A stretch of DNA of 64,000 nt from Plantago elongata (Eukaryota; Streptophyta; Magnoliopsida; Lamiales; Plantaginaceae): assembly GCA_036897095.1 (NCBI GenBank), contig JAYMSP010000031.1:48627-112626 (forward strand), in the 5' to 3' direction. The notes beneath the pieces were generated by a model. The model saw only the letters and a list, made by a program, of their open reading frames with translations, had not been told where the DNA came from and ran no database searches. The position numbers and the translations under genes were made by a program. Below are positions 33,601 through 45,306 of this stretch, one piece after another. How positions within the stretch are numbered: position 1 is the stretch's first letter; each line of letters starts with the position of its first letter.

Positions 33601-35723
33601 TGCTCCTAATATATCCAGGCAAGGTTTCTTTGTTTCGTTTCATCCTTTGAAATAAACTGTTTGTAATTTTTCTCTTTTTTGCTTTTGCAGCTTGAAAGAA
33701 GGTTTGGATCTTGTAAAGGAGGCCATTGATAGAACAGGCTACAATGAGAAGATAAAGATAGCAATTGATGTTGCTGCTACTGAATTTTGCATAGGTACTG
33801 TCTGTGTTTGTATTGGCCATATCACCACTGTGAAATGCTTTGGCTAGAATATTCGTATTCGGGCCATGAGGCTACATCACCTTTTAAGACTTTGATCATA
33901 TATATCAGTGAGCAGTGACTTGTAATCACGTTTAATTTTTTTGAGCAAAAATGATTCCTTGTGTTGCTGTGTAGGTACAAAGTACGATTTAGATTACAAA
34001 TCCCCAAATAAATCAGGTCAAAATTTTAAATCAGGAGAGGACATGATCGAGATGTACAAGGAACTCTGTCAAGGTATCTTCACTGTCTTTAAAAATCTTG
34101 TTATACTTTAATAATTTTTATATTACCTATTTATCTGCGCGTCCTGATATGTTGGCGCTCTTCCAGCATATCCAATTGTGTCTATTGAAGATCCATTTGA
34201 CAAAGAGGATTGGGAACATTCCAAGTATTTCTCCTCTCTGGGAATATGCCAGGTTTGTGTCCTGTTCTTTTGGATTTTATTGTTGCAATTTAGTGAATTA
34301 CGGAACCAGACTACGATACTGTAGTGGGACTTGCACTAGCATGTGAACATATGCGTGTTCTCAGATGCTACGTTGCACAGTTGTGCTGCGTACAACGTAC
34401 TGTTGGGAATAGTATAGTCCTATGATGTACTTTTGAAACGGAGATTTGCTTCTCCTCAATAGTTTCCATAAGCCCATGAAAGGAATGAGAGATTTAATTG
34501 TCAGTAGGCCTCTCGAAAAGGATTGAATGGTATTCCAGGGTAAATGAAGTGATAAAAAAATGTCACCCTGTTCACCTCTTGCTTTCCACAAATTAAAGTA
34601 TTTTATTTTTAGTTCTAGTATTCGAGTATTCACAATTTGTAGAGTGCGGGTCCACCCGAGGATCCTTAAAAGTTAATGGGTCCGGGATTTACATTATGGT
34701 CCTGCTAGGAGGGTATGGGTCCTGGTCAGGGTAAATGTAAAACCCTACCCATTGTTGTGAACTATTTTTACTAAAAGTTATAATATAGAATTATATGCAA
34801 AGGAAGTTAACTTGTAGATAGCAAAGCACCAGTAGCCAAATGAGTTGAGCTTGTTGATTCTTTCTCACACAAACTAGCAAAAAATGTGCAAGCATGTGAC
34901 CCTTTATCAATCTGGATGTGGTTTTCTTGTTTCAGGTTGTCGGAGATGATTTACTGATGTCAAATCCTAAAAGAATTGAGAGAGCTGTACAGGATTCAAC
35001 TTGCAATGCTCTTCTATTAAAGGTATTGGCTTTAATGCTTGGTTTTGAACTTTACATGTGAATCTTACTAGTGGTTACTCCACTATTCTACTGCTCTGGC
35101 ACCTGGTTCTTTCTAGACATTGATTATAGACTTTGAATCGACATGTATGACAAACGGTCTCTAAATATTTGCCTTTGGCCCTTACGCCAGTGCACTGGTG
35201 CACTGGTTGCATCCCCCTGTTTGTCTTCTTATGAACACTTGGTTTAGAATGAAATCGCACTGTCTACAAAAAAAACTTGTTTGCTTGAGATGCAGCTTAT
35301 TTATCAATCTTAACCCTGCGGTACTCTTGTAATTCGTGCATAGGTGAATGGGATGCTAATTGATCTGTTTTTTTTGGCATCTGAGCATGTATATTTGGTT
35401 TTGTGGCTTCACCTAGTGCAGTAATCTTAATTGCCCTACATAATACTGTTGTTGATAATGCATTACTTCACTAACAGTGCTATATTTATAAAATTCAGAT
35501 TAATCAGGTTGGGACTGTAACTGAGGCTATTGAGGCAGCAAAGTTGGCTAAGGACGCTGATTGGGGTGTAGTAATATCACAAAGAAGCGGGGAAACTGAC
35601 GATTCTTTCATAGCGGACTTGTGTGTTGGCCTTGCCACTGGACAGATTAAGGCAGGTGCTCCTTGCCGTGGAGAGAGATTAGCCAAATATAATCAGGTTT
35701 ACATCTAGCAGTTTTCTTTCATT

Positions 35724-35755
<32 letters not shown>

Positions 35756-36083
35756 TAAAAGTTCCTTTCTGACTGAGGTTAAAAATCATTAGTACCTCAA
35801 TGATGTTCAAGTAGCCAAACATCACTACACTTGGATTTACTGGTGGTATATCTGAGTTTGGTTTTTGTTATGATTTACTCATTTTGAATTTTGATTGTGT
35901 TCAATCACCAAATAAACTGCACAAGGTCTCAGTTTTCTTTCCAATAAAATAAGGTGAAAGATACAAAATACTGAACTAAGTTCACCAACAGTATGAAGTT
36001 TTTATCTGCAGGTGCTCAGAATAGAGGAAGAACTTGGCGATCATGCTATATATGTCGGTGATGACTGGAGGCACTGCTCATAA
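30603..36083 (+). CDS. ENO3: Enolase, cytosolic ENO3 type, with altered active-site loops
   Basis: Homologue of enolase, the glycolytic enzyme that turns 2-phosphoglycerate into phosphoenolpyruvate. Twelve exons join in phase: 30603-30862, 32133-32307, 32671-32742, 32823-32939, 33024-33104, 33542-33618, 33691-33794, 33975-34073, 34167-34252, 34936-35022, 35499-35696, 36012-36083, giving 475 residues, the length I recall for Arabidopsis ENO3. The N-terminal extension [20 protein letters not shown] is typical of this class; an in-frame ATG 33 bases upstream was not chosen. Metal ligands (Asp287, Glu336, Asp361), Lys386 (yeast K345) and Lys437 (K396) are present. The usual SHRSGET is SQRSGET (Gln414 for His373), VGDEGG is VGDDGG (Asp252 for Glu211), and the mobile loop SGASTG is SGGSSR. 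Intron 6 has a GC donor. Activity as an enolase is uncertain. Confidence 0.93.
31296..31700. repeat. Tandem duplication in ENO3 intron 1
   Basis: A block of about 213 bases starting GTGTTTCTCTATCTTGG and ending near TCCTTGAGATACT is present twice in tandem (from 31296 and from 31509), with many substitutions and small deletions, so the duplication is old. Confidence 0.8.
35717..35755. repeat. (CTTT)n microsatellite in ENO3 intron 11
   Basis: About nine tandem CTTT units soon after the donor site of intron 11. Confidence 0.9.
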
Positions 36084-38010
36084 TCATCCTGAATTTTCGT
36101 GGCATAGCGATTTCTCTTTTACCTCTTTCCATGAAGCAAGAGGTTATGGCATGTCCCATTTGTCTGAGACCCCTGGGTGTATGCGGAGGTACTGGCTGAG
36201 AAAAGGTCATTAGCAAGGTGGTCTGGCTGTTTTTTTTTCCCATACTATATCAGAAATAGTAGCAAACATGGATGTTTGGAACTGCACTTTTGATTCTTGT
36301 CTACGATCTAGGTTATATTACTATTAGTATAATTTACAACCAATAACGACCGGTTTGTTATTGCATATTTCATTTTTATTGTAGAAATGACAAAATCAGT
36401 TTTGAGGCGCAGAGCAACTTCTTGTGTAATATTAACTCCAGAAGTACTCCAGACCATTAAAGGAACTACTATGATGGATTTGACGAAACCGATTATCTAG
36501 GTCCCTATTGAAATTATGTCGCTCAATTATGATGATGAGTATGGATGTACCCGAATTTGTTAGTCTTGATTAGATTCACCTGGCAGCTATTCAATAATCT
36601 GATTTTGAACAGTATGCAGAATAAAATGGACTATGCAAGTACTTCTGCTATAGTATGAGTTATAGTAATGTCGATTAGATTTAGTAGTTAAAATTAACTA
36701 CTTCCTACATTTGAATAAAAATTAATACAAAATTAGATAAACTTTTGTATACAAATTATATTATGAATATACGACCATCATTATGAACGCACATTTAATA
36801 AAATAAATTAAACAATCATTATATGATTATTCTTACTTTAAAATTTCTTATTTTTTTCATTTTATATAATTTGAGTACGACAATGTCACTATTAATATCT
36901 ACTACTAACTCTTAGTAGTTGAGGCCTACAAAATCATCGACAAAAAATGCATTAATTTTGTAATGAATGAGTAGTTGGCTCGAATACTTTTCCTAAATAC
37001 ATAAATTGACAAATGAGTAATATCTATATCAATTTTCCGTTTTCTTTTCATTTTTGAGTTCAATGCTCCCAGTCTTTTAGGATCCTGCATCCTAACGAAG
37101 ACCAAGGCCAAGTCGATCTAGCTTTCGACTTCAGGATCAAGTTTTGTTTATGTTTTAGTATTACTTGGACAATGATTTGAGTTATTTATGGATTATATCT
37201 TGTTTTGGTAGTTAAGTGTACTTGTCTAGGAAGGATTAATGTTATATTAAGTCTGGCTAAATAGAGTATTTTGTTAGGGAATTCATAATAGATCAAGTCC
37301 AAAGTAGTTGTAGAGGTTATAAATACCTCAACCCCCTTATCAGTTTAAGATAAAAGGTGAAGATTAGTTTATGAGTAGAACTGAGAGTTCTGCGGCAGAT
37401 GACTCGAGGAGGTATACTGTTTAGTACTCTTAAGTACCCGGAATAAATTCTAGAGAGTAGGCGTCTCTTTAGTTGCGGGAAGTCTCATGTATATGTGTCT
37501 ATGTATTTTTGTGTGCTAGTATATAAGGTTGATTGTGTTATTTAACACTGTAATCGTGTAGATCTGAAGTTTATTTAGTAGAATACTTCTTTAAATTTTT
37601 AAACCTTAAATCATGCATATAGACATTTAGGTTGATTATCTGATTTGTAGCCGGATCCATTTAGATACCCAACCAAATCTCAGCTTTGGATTTCGGAATT
37701 AGGACAGACACTCTAATTTCGTCGACACAATAGTGGGAGTGAATCATTTTGGGTAAAATTTATGACACTTTTATTAATTAATCACATTTAATTACTACTA
37801 AATCTGTGAGTAGAAAGCCTCACCTATACGCACCTGGTCCCAGGTACAATCTGATTCCTTTTCACGGGTGAGCTGGGAGCAATAGTAATAATACTTAACA
37901 ATATTCAATATCTCCATCGTATACGTGTACATAACCTGCGGATCAGAGAAAAGACAACAGTTGGAAAAATTAAACTATCTATTTATCACTTTACTTGTTA
38001 ATTAATTCAT
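36084..38010. other. Intergenic region with an LTR-like block
   Basis: After the ENO3 3' region, 37130-37740 looks like a retrotransposon LTR: TTATAAATACCTCAACCC promoter-like box, a GAGTAGAACTGAGAGTTCT region and an end near GTCGACACAATAGTGGGAGTG. I could not fix its ends or find a target duplication. No gene recognised. Confidence 0.35.
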
Positions 38011-38014
38011 TCAT

Positions 38015-38022
38015 TATAAATA
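38015..38022 (+). promoter_or_regulatory. TATA box of the uncoupling protein gene
   Basis: TATAAATA, 70 bases before the start codon of the carrier gene. With normal spacing, transcription would begin near 38045, just after an out-of-frame ATG at 38031. Confidence 0.55.
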
Positions 38023-38091
38023 CAAATCACATGTTAACGGTTGGACGAAGAATCACTAGTGCAGTGGACTTGTCGTTGTTAAGCTTCATCA

Positions 38092-41000
38092 ATGGCAGAT
38101 CAATCGGAGATCTCGTTCGCCGGAGTGTTTCTCTGTAGCGCTTTTGCCGCTTGTTTCGCTGAGGTATCCAATTTTGGCCCTCCTAGCTTCACACTGTTTG
38201 GAATTCAATACCTGTGATTCACTGATTTGTGCTTTTTACTGCTCAGTTTCGTTAGTCACTTCTGCTTGACTGTTTCGATTAGGTTTTTTCCATTCATTAT
38301 GCTTCGTTATGTGCATTTTCTCATTTTAGCGGGTGCTGGAATTGTGACCTTTGTTAAAACATTTTGTTCAGTGTTGCTAGAGAATTATGAATGAGAAGGT
38401 GAATTGGGGAGCATTTTAGGTAAAAAAAACTAGTATTATGTAATTTTTATCTGCTTGGAATCAGGATTTATTATAGGTTTGTTTATTGTTTGAAATATAA
38501 AGCTCGAGTCGGGAAGGATATTAATCCGTAACTTGATTGGTGAGATAATCATCTTGTTTGCTCAGTAACATGGTTTCATCCTATCATTCACATTGATGAT
38601 GAACCAAGTAGTTGATACGGACGTGCACAGTAAGTGCAGATCGAGATCATATGATATATGACCACCAGATATTGCTGAAAGTGGGAAAACATTGCCCGAT
38701 GCCTTAACGTTTATGTTTTTCAGCAGTATCAATAGTTATCTATATGGATGAGTTAGAGAGTTTAACCTGGCCTTTCAACTGCTTTGCAGCTATGTACCCT
38801 TCCTTTAGATGTGGCTAAAGTGAGGCTTCAACTACAGAAGAGAGCTCCTTCGGGCGATTCAGTAGGTGTACCAAAATATAGTGGTTTGTTTGGTTCAGTT
38901 GCAACTATCGCAAGAGAGGAAGGTATAATTGCGCTCTGGAAAGGAGTCATACCTGGCCTGCACCGACAATTTATTTATGGAGGCTTAAGGATTGCGTTGT
39001 ATGAACCTGTATGTAACACACTGGCTGCCTTTTAGTCTTATTTACCTTGTTTGCTTAAAAATAATAATTAATCCCCTTCCCCTTGTGCACCTGACAGGTC
39101 AAGACCTTCTGGGTTGGCACTTCTTATGTTGGAGAGGTGTCCTTATTCAGTAAAATATTAGCAGCTCTGGTAACTGGTAAATGATACGTCAATTCTTCAA
39201 GCTATTGTTCTTTAGTTAGGGTGAAGATTGTCAGCATTTGACAATTAATACGGCACTTTTTTTTCCCTTTGTAAAGGTGCTATAGCAATTGCAGTGGCTA
39301 ATCCTACCGACCTTGTCAAAGTTCGCCTTCAAGCCGAGGGTAAATTGCCAGTGGGAGTCCCAAGGCGCTATGCTGGTGCCATGGATGCATATTATACGAT
39401 AGTCAAGCAGGTAGGCTTAAATAATCACAACATACTTGATGCAATCTTACTTGCTTATGGACTAGTGGAATTGATCGACAATAACAGGAAGGGCTGGTGT
39501 CTTTATGGACAGGGCTTGGGCCCAACATTGCTAGAAATGCTATTGTAAATGCTGCGGAATTAGCTAGTTATGATCACATCAAGGAGGTTAAATTTTTACT
39601 TTTCCATGGAACTCATTATTTCCTTTCACATGCTGTTGCTATATTCTAATCATTGTGTTGCATGCAGATAATTTTAAAAATTCCAGGATTTGGCGACAGT
39701 GTTTTGACACACATAGTAGCTGGTTTAGGTGCTGGGTTTTTTGCAGTCTGTATAGGCTCTCCTGTTGATGTGGTAATTTTTTCCCCACTGATTAGCATGG
39801 CAGCCAATGAACATCAATGTCTTCTTTCATGTGCATTTTATCTGTTTGACAAAATACTGCTGAGATGGATTTATATGGAACTGATTGCTCTGGAAGCAAT
39901 TTCTTTAGTCAATTGATTAATTTAGCTAGCTCTCGAATTGAGATTCAGCGTTCATATGATCGGCACATTTTTCATCTTTAAAGTCACCAGAATTGGTTAA
40001 TGCAAAGTCCATTTCTGATATAAAAAGAATAAATTATAACTGTTTCAACTTCCCCCAAGTAACTTCTCTGCATATGTATTCCCTTGTCAAAGCAGTCCTA
40101 GAATTTTGTTGTAAGAACAGAACAGTAATTAGTCATTATGAATGTGATTATCTTGAGGTGAAAGAGGGCTATGCGGTTTGTGTATCTTTCTGCAAGTCTT
40201 GATAGGCATAAAGTTTGTTTTGCATAACCTAGTGAACTTTGTTCCTGCTCTTTTCCAGGTTAAATCTAGAATGATGGGCGAATCAGTCTACAAGGACTCC
40301 ATGGATTGCATCTTTAAAATGCTAAAAACGGAGGTAAACATCTCTTTCAATTTCCGTTTAGCATTGTCCTAAACCAAGACCCGATTTTTTGTTGCATTAG
40401 TCTTACTGCCATTGATGTTTGTCATGGGATTGTACAACATCTTAAAAGAAAATGCACAGCCTATGTTTGCCTTTTTATTCTAGGACATTATTTAGTATCA
40501 GACTTGGCCTGTATTTTAGGTTTCATAATTTGAAGTTCAACAATGGCTCAAGGGGATTAAACAAGTTGCATAAACTATAAAGATAACTATTATTGTATGA
40601 TTCAGAATTGTACCAAATACTGCTAGTTTTCTAGACAGACACTAGAAGTTCCTACCTATGACAATGATCAACATATACATTGTGCTTACTGTTCAATGCT
40701 CATACATGTAACGATGATCAACATACACTGTGCAGGGAGCTTTGGCTTTTTACAAAGGCTTCTTGCCAAACTTCACTCGACTTGGAACATGGAATGTTCT
40801 CATGTTTTTGACTTTTGAGCAAGTAAGATGATTCGTTCTCCTTTTATTAATTCTCAGTCCACATTAGTACAGACTGAGGACTTGGCTATTGAAGTGACAA
40901 CTATATTTCAGGAATATTAAACGCTTAAACCCTTTAACATATTGCACATAATTCCACAATTATAGTAATTTATAGAATAGTCTATTAACTATAAAATATT

Positions 41001-41876
41001 CCGATTTTACCAAAAAACTTCAAAGTAGGTATTTTAATCCATTTGATCATCCTTCTCACAATCTTAAAACAAAGAAATTGAAGAAGCACGAAGAAACTCA
41101 GGTTGTGCCAAGGTTAGTTTGCTTTCCGCACCATCGAAGTTTCTTTTATCTAAAAATTATGATAGGTTGATCAAATGGATTTGAAATTCATACTTGGAAT
41201 TTTTGTTAAGGGTAAAATTAAAGCCACCAAATCTGAGCTTCCCATTCTGGAACTTTGAAAAGACTCCAGATTGGAGCTTTTCAAGCTCTGATCTGCAAGC
41301 TCCGATCAGATTGAAGTTCAGAACCGGTTCTCACGGAATATGTTGGGTATCTATCTGGACTGACAATTTAAAACATAAGAGCAAGTTAGCAACAAATATA
41401 ACTGAAGTCTGAATACGATTAAATTTTAAAAACGAATTAAACAACATAGAAATTAAAAATTACAAAAAGATTGTGGCAGAACGACTGTTGTCAGCCCCAA
41501 GGTTGCCAAAAGGCCAAGAATGGCTGTTGTGGCAGACATGAGGCTGCATAAACAGCTTTCTGGCTGTCAAACCCTTCTTCAGTAGTTTTTGACCAAATTT
41601 TATTGATTTTTCAAAAATTTAGCTAATTTGTGCTTACTAATGTAATAGAACTACTATTAAATATTAACGACTACGAGTCTACGAGTATCATATTAAAACA
41701 AATGTGGGGTTAAGAGAGAGTTTTTATGGGAAAAGGAAGAATATGTGACTACTTCTATGATATTTGTAAAAACTTGAAGGCCCTCTTACAATTTGTTAAA
41801 AAGTGTACTGTCGTGAGTTTTAACATACCGTATATTTTCCATGACTCTGTTACAGGCCAAATTTTATTTCCTTTGA
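38092..41876 (+). CDS. UCP2: Mitochondrial uncoupling protein, PUMP2-like
   Basis: Inner-membrane carrier of the SLC25 family; plant uncoupling proteins carry anions or dicarboxylates and can dissipate the proton gradient. Exons 38092-38163, 38790-39008, 39098-39176, 39277-39410, 39488-39586, 39668-39772, 40259-40333 and 40736-40822 join in phase. The three carrier signatures are [25 protein letters not shown] and PVDVVKSRMMG, one per repeat. [28 protein letters not shown] and GSPVDVV match plant UCPs. The start MADQSEISF resembles Arabidopsis PUMP2 more than PUMP1. The last exon is uncertain. The best candidate is 41856-41876, after a good acceptor, adding AKFYFL and a stop for 296 residues. 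The alternative 40912-40920 would add only two residues. Confidence 0.9.
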
Positions 41877-41877
41877 C

Positions 41878-41985
41878 CAATTTGCAATGTGGAAAACTTC
41901 CACCATATTTTTGATGGGTGACAAGGGCAGCCAGTTCATTCGGTTTCACATCGGTATCTCTCAGCAACCTGTGATGATTTTTTTC
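41878..41985 (-). other. Orphan exon-like stretch on the minus strand
   Basis: On the minus strand a good acceptor (TATTTCAG) is followed by exactly 36 open codons and a GT donor. It includes DTDVKPNELAALVTHQKYGG and reads like real protein, but I do not recognise the family. No partner exon was found between the GIL1-like and UCP genes. It abuts the proposed last UCP exon on the other strand. It may be a captured or leftover exon, or chance. Confidence 0.25.
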
Positions 41986-42494
41986 CTGAAATATACAAAT
42001 ACCAAGATTCACGAAAATAATAGAACAAAGCTGCCCTTTATATAGTATAATCTTGGACTGGAGCAGATGCATTGGTGCCCTCACTACACGGCAACAAAGA
42101 GGACTTAGCTCTAGTTCGCACATGGAACTTTTGTAGAAAATTTGATTATTTGCAAATATCATCAAATGTAATATTACCACTAAGATCGGATGATCTACTC
42201 ACTGATAGTATACCATTTAATATATATAGTATATTATTATTTTTTTCTGGGACATTTCTGGAGAGTTACATACATTTAAAAGTGAACCCTCAGGTGGGTA
42301 AGAAAGGTACATACGCACTGTCCTATAGAAACTGCTGCTTGAAAGAACATAATATTACATTACCCACAAATTCATCAACACAGTGCAAATAAACTAAGTT
42401 CTAGACAATACAGATGTTTTCATTATGTAAACATATTACTGCTGGCTACCAGGTCCTTTATTCCGTTCACATCTCCAAAGTACAGAAACTCCCT

Positions 42495-44556
42495 TTAGCT
42501 CTTGGAGATCAGATAAACCCTGGCTTTGATAATCGAACCGTTGCCAAGCTTGAACCCAGGACTCACTGGGAAACCGACAGCCATTGCCATGCCAACCTTT
42601 GCTGCCCCTCCAGAAATCCTCACCACACTCTCCATATACTGCGAATGAAACTCTGCTCCTCGACTCGCCTCAAAATGGCTAGGAGGGGGGTCAAGGGAAA
42701 ATGCCAGCAAGTGCAACAGCCAAACAGCCTTAGCCAACGCTAAAAACTCCCCGTAAAACTGACTCCTCGGATGGTGACCCTCCAAGACCTGGCGCCTCTG
42801 CTCCAAATCTCCAAACAAAGATTCCTCCATCTTCGGGTGAACAATTGACAGGTACTTTTTGAAACAAAAGTTTCCAAAGCTACAAGTAGGCAAGATGCTG
42901 AGGAGTTCAGCAGGATCCATTGCCTTCATGTCACGATACTGAGTGAAGCAGTCTCGACGGTGCTGATCCGGATGGAGTATCGATGACAAGCTTCCATCCA
43001 TGTAGAAAGTCTCATGGTCAAACCCTTGAAAGATTTTCCGGTTCACATAGGATTCTAAAGCGTACTTCGCATGGTTAGCCCCGACAATGGAGTCACTGAA
43101 TGCGGCACCACCAAGGTTGCCAGTAGAGGAGGCCGCTTCAATGGATCTTACAGCAGCAGCGATGTCCCAGTGAGCTGAACGCATGAGGGAAAGCAGTACG
43201 GATGTGAAAGCTTTCGACGCTTCTGTAAATAATCCCATTGTCGCTTCAAACAGTTCAACTGCCGGAGCCACTGCAACTGTAACACGTGATAATTCAGTAA
43301 ACCATAACCATCAACTAACATGAATTATGTTTCAAAATCAAGATAGCAATGCCATGAAACCAAGCATAAGTTGTCTTTTATCATTTGACATTTCTTTCCC
43401 AGTCAACGTCACTGTAATTTCATTCATGTTATAGCTTCCAAATTTCATGTTCTTGGCATATAGCTTTGAAGATGATTAGTTGATATTTAGAGAACCTAAT
43501 ACTTATCAATTTCCAGAAACATATGATGCTTTCATATATACCCACTCCATTCATTAAATTTTTTTTGACTTTTTTAGATCTAACTGTTTTCGATTTTAAC
43601 AAAACATTTACTTTAACGACAATGGTTAAATCTTTAATATATTTATATTATAAATTTTACTTCTTAAACTTTATTATAAATAACTTGTGGTAAAAATTGG
43701 AACTGTTCTGGTAAAAGATCAAAGTATAACAGTTTGAATGAAATAGAGGGAGTATGATATATCCATTGACAAAAGCAACAAAAGTCTAATAGAATGACAT
43801 GTTACTATTCATTCTGTTGTACTTGTATGTGACCAAATTGCATCACTGAACTTATCAGCAATTTTATGCACATCAAAGCTAGCAGAATGTACAAGAATGA
43901 TCTGAAAGGTACTAGTAGTGATCATTTATAATAACAAGGTTAAAAGGGTAATCTCGTAACTAACCTTGAGTAGTACAGCTCACTCTCCTCTTCGACTTCC
44001 CTTTGGACTTCCCACTACTACTACTCCGATCAGACGTCATCGTTTTCATCTTCTCCTTCAAATTATCCACTTCCGCCTGCTTCGCCTTCACCTCCCTCTT
44101 AAGATCAACCACCGCCGCCTCGTACGGCGCCACCACTTCCCTAATCACCGCCGCTCCGATCCTCGACCTGCCAATCCCTCCGCCACCGCCGCTCCGGCGA
44201 AACCTCTCTCTCAGCAACCCTAGCCTCCTCAGCTCAGCCACTACCGCCACGTCGGCGATGCGCATTCGGTCCGGATCCCAAGGGGAATGTGCCTCCTGGA
44301 GGCTGACATAAGCTCGCTTCATCGTTGAAACGGCGTCGAAGACCTGAGTCATGAGCATTTCCATTTCAACGATTTTTGGAAGGGGCTCCTGTTCGGAGTC
44401 GTCTTCTTCTTCGAGGTGTTCGGTTGAGTCGAAGGTGGAGGGTTTGAAATCGGAGGCATCTTCATCGGAGTAGTCCGAGCGGGTGAGGGGGTGGAGGAGG
44501 CATGAGGCGGTGACGCGGTGGATGAGATCCGAGAAGTTGGAGACCTTGTTCGCCAT
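42495..44556 (-). CDS. GIL1-like DUF641 protein (gravitropism/light signalling family)
   Basis: Plant-specific protein of the DUF641 family, which includes GRAVITROPIC IN THE LIGHT 1 and IRK-interacting protein. Two exons on the minus strand, 44556-43965 and 43276-42495, join in phase to 457 residues, near Arabidopsis GIL1 length. Order: an N-terminal region MANKVSNFSDLIHRVTASCL; an acidic low-complexity stretch (about 30-60); the DUF641 core EMLMTQVFDAVSTMKRAYVS; a predicted coiled coil (APYEAAVVDLKREVKAKQ); a basic Ser/Lys-rich linker; and the conserved C-terminal half with HPKMEESLFGDL and GNGSIIKARVYLI. Another in-frame ATG lies 84 bases upstream, but MANKVSNFSDLI matches the family start. 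The single intron carries a Stowaway-like MITE. GIL1 is known to act in phytochrome control of hypocotyl gravitropism; that role here is by homology. Confidence 0.9.
43541..43752. mobile_element. Stowaway-like MITE in the GIL1-like gene intron
   Basis: The left end CCCACTCCATTCATTAAAT is preceded by TA. The right end, read in reverse, is CTCCCTCTATTTCATTC and is followed by TA. These are the typical Stowaway (Tc1/mariner) ends with a TA target duplication. The 212-base element has no coding capacity. Another right end of this type (GGAGGGAGTA) lies at 44838-44849 without a clear partner. Confidence 0.75.
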
Positions 44557-45306
44557 TGATTTCTTTATTCCTGTTTTGTTGTTTCTGTCAAGGGGTTCAA
44601 GGTGATGAGCAAGTTCGTCATTTCGGATCAGATACAACAAAATTCAATTATTCAAATCAAATTTACAGCTCCCCAGAGCCACGTATTTATTGGATACCAG
44701 AGTTAGAGTAATCGAAAAAGAGTTAATGCACTTGTTATCAATTTTAACTTTTTACATTTAATAAATTTAAGTTTATTAAAGTTCAAAATATCTTACAGTT
44801 AAAGTTAAATTGAATTCTTTTTTTAAACAGTAAGAATGGAGGGAGTATGTCATTTTGAAAGTATAATTCATGAAAGCTAATTTAGAAAATTAGATGGCTT
44901 GAATTGGAGAAATTATAAAGAATTGAGTGACTATTTGATAATTAATTTGAATTGAATTTTTCTTTATATAAAAATTTAAAATTTTCTATTTAAATCGTAT
45001 TTAAACAATGATTTTTTTTGAAATTTAACAGGAAAGTGAAAATATTATTTCCTATGTTGTCAACTAACATTCGACTTGCTGCGAGGAAAGTGTAATTATA
45101 GGATATCAAATCAAGGAGGTTTAAGACTCTAATCCAACCAAATTTGATTTGAGTTTTGTGCCAAATAAAGGAGATTAGATAGATCAAGTTTACAGCTATA
45201 ATTCAACATCATATGTATGGCACTATACAATTATTAGTAATTACGTTAATTAAGCATGAGAATATTGCCTTCTGCATACCATATAATATGTCTGCATGTA
45301 CTGAAA
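44557..45306. other. Intergenic, very AT-rich
   Basis: Upstream of the GIL1-like gene and downstream of the small gene. Holds one isolated Stowaway-type end near 44849. Nothing else seen. Confidence 0.4.

Noticed and set aside
35717-35755. CRISPR-like array or other short repeat system
   Set aside because: It is a simple CTTT microsatellite; no spaced repeats of CRISPR type occur in this plant window.
38031-38138. Upstream reading frame overlapping the UCP start
   Set aside because: The TATA box at 38015 places the transcript start after this ATG, so it is probably not in the mRNA.
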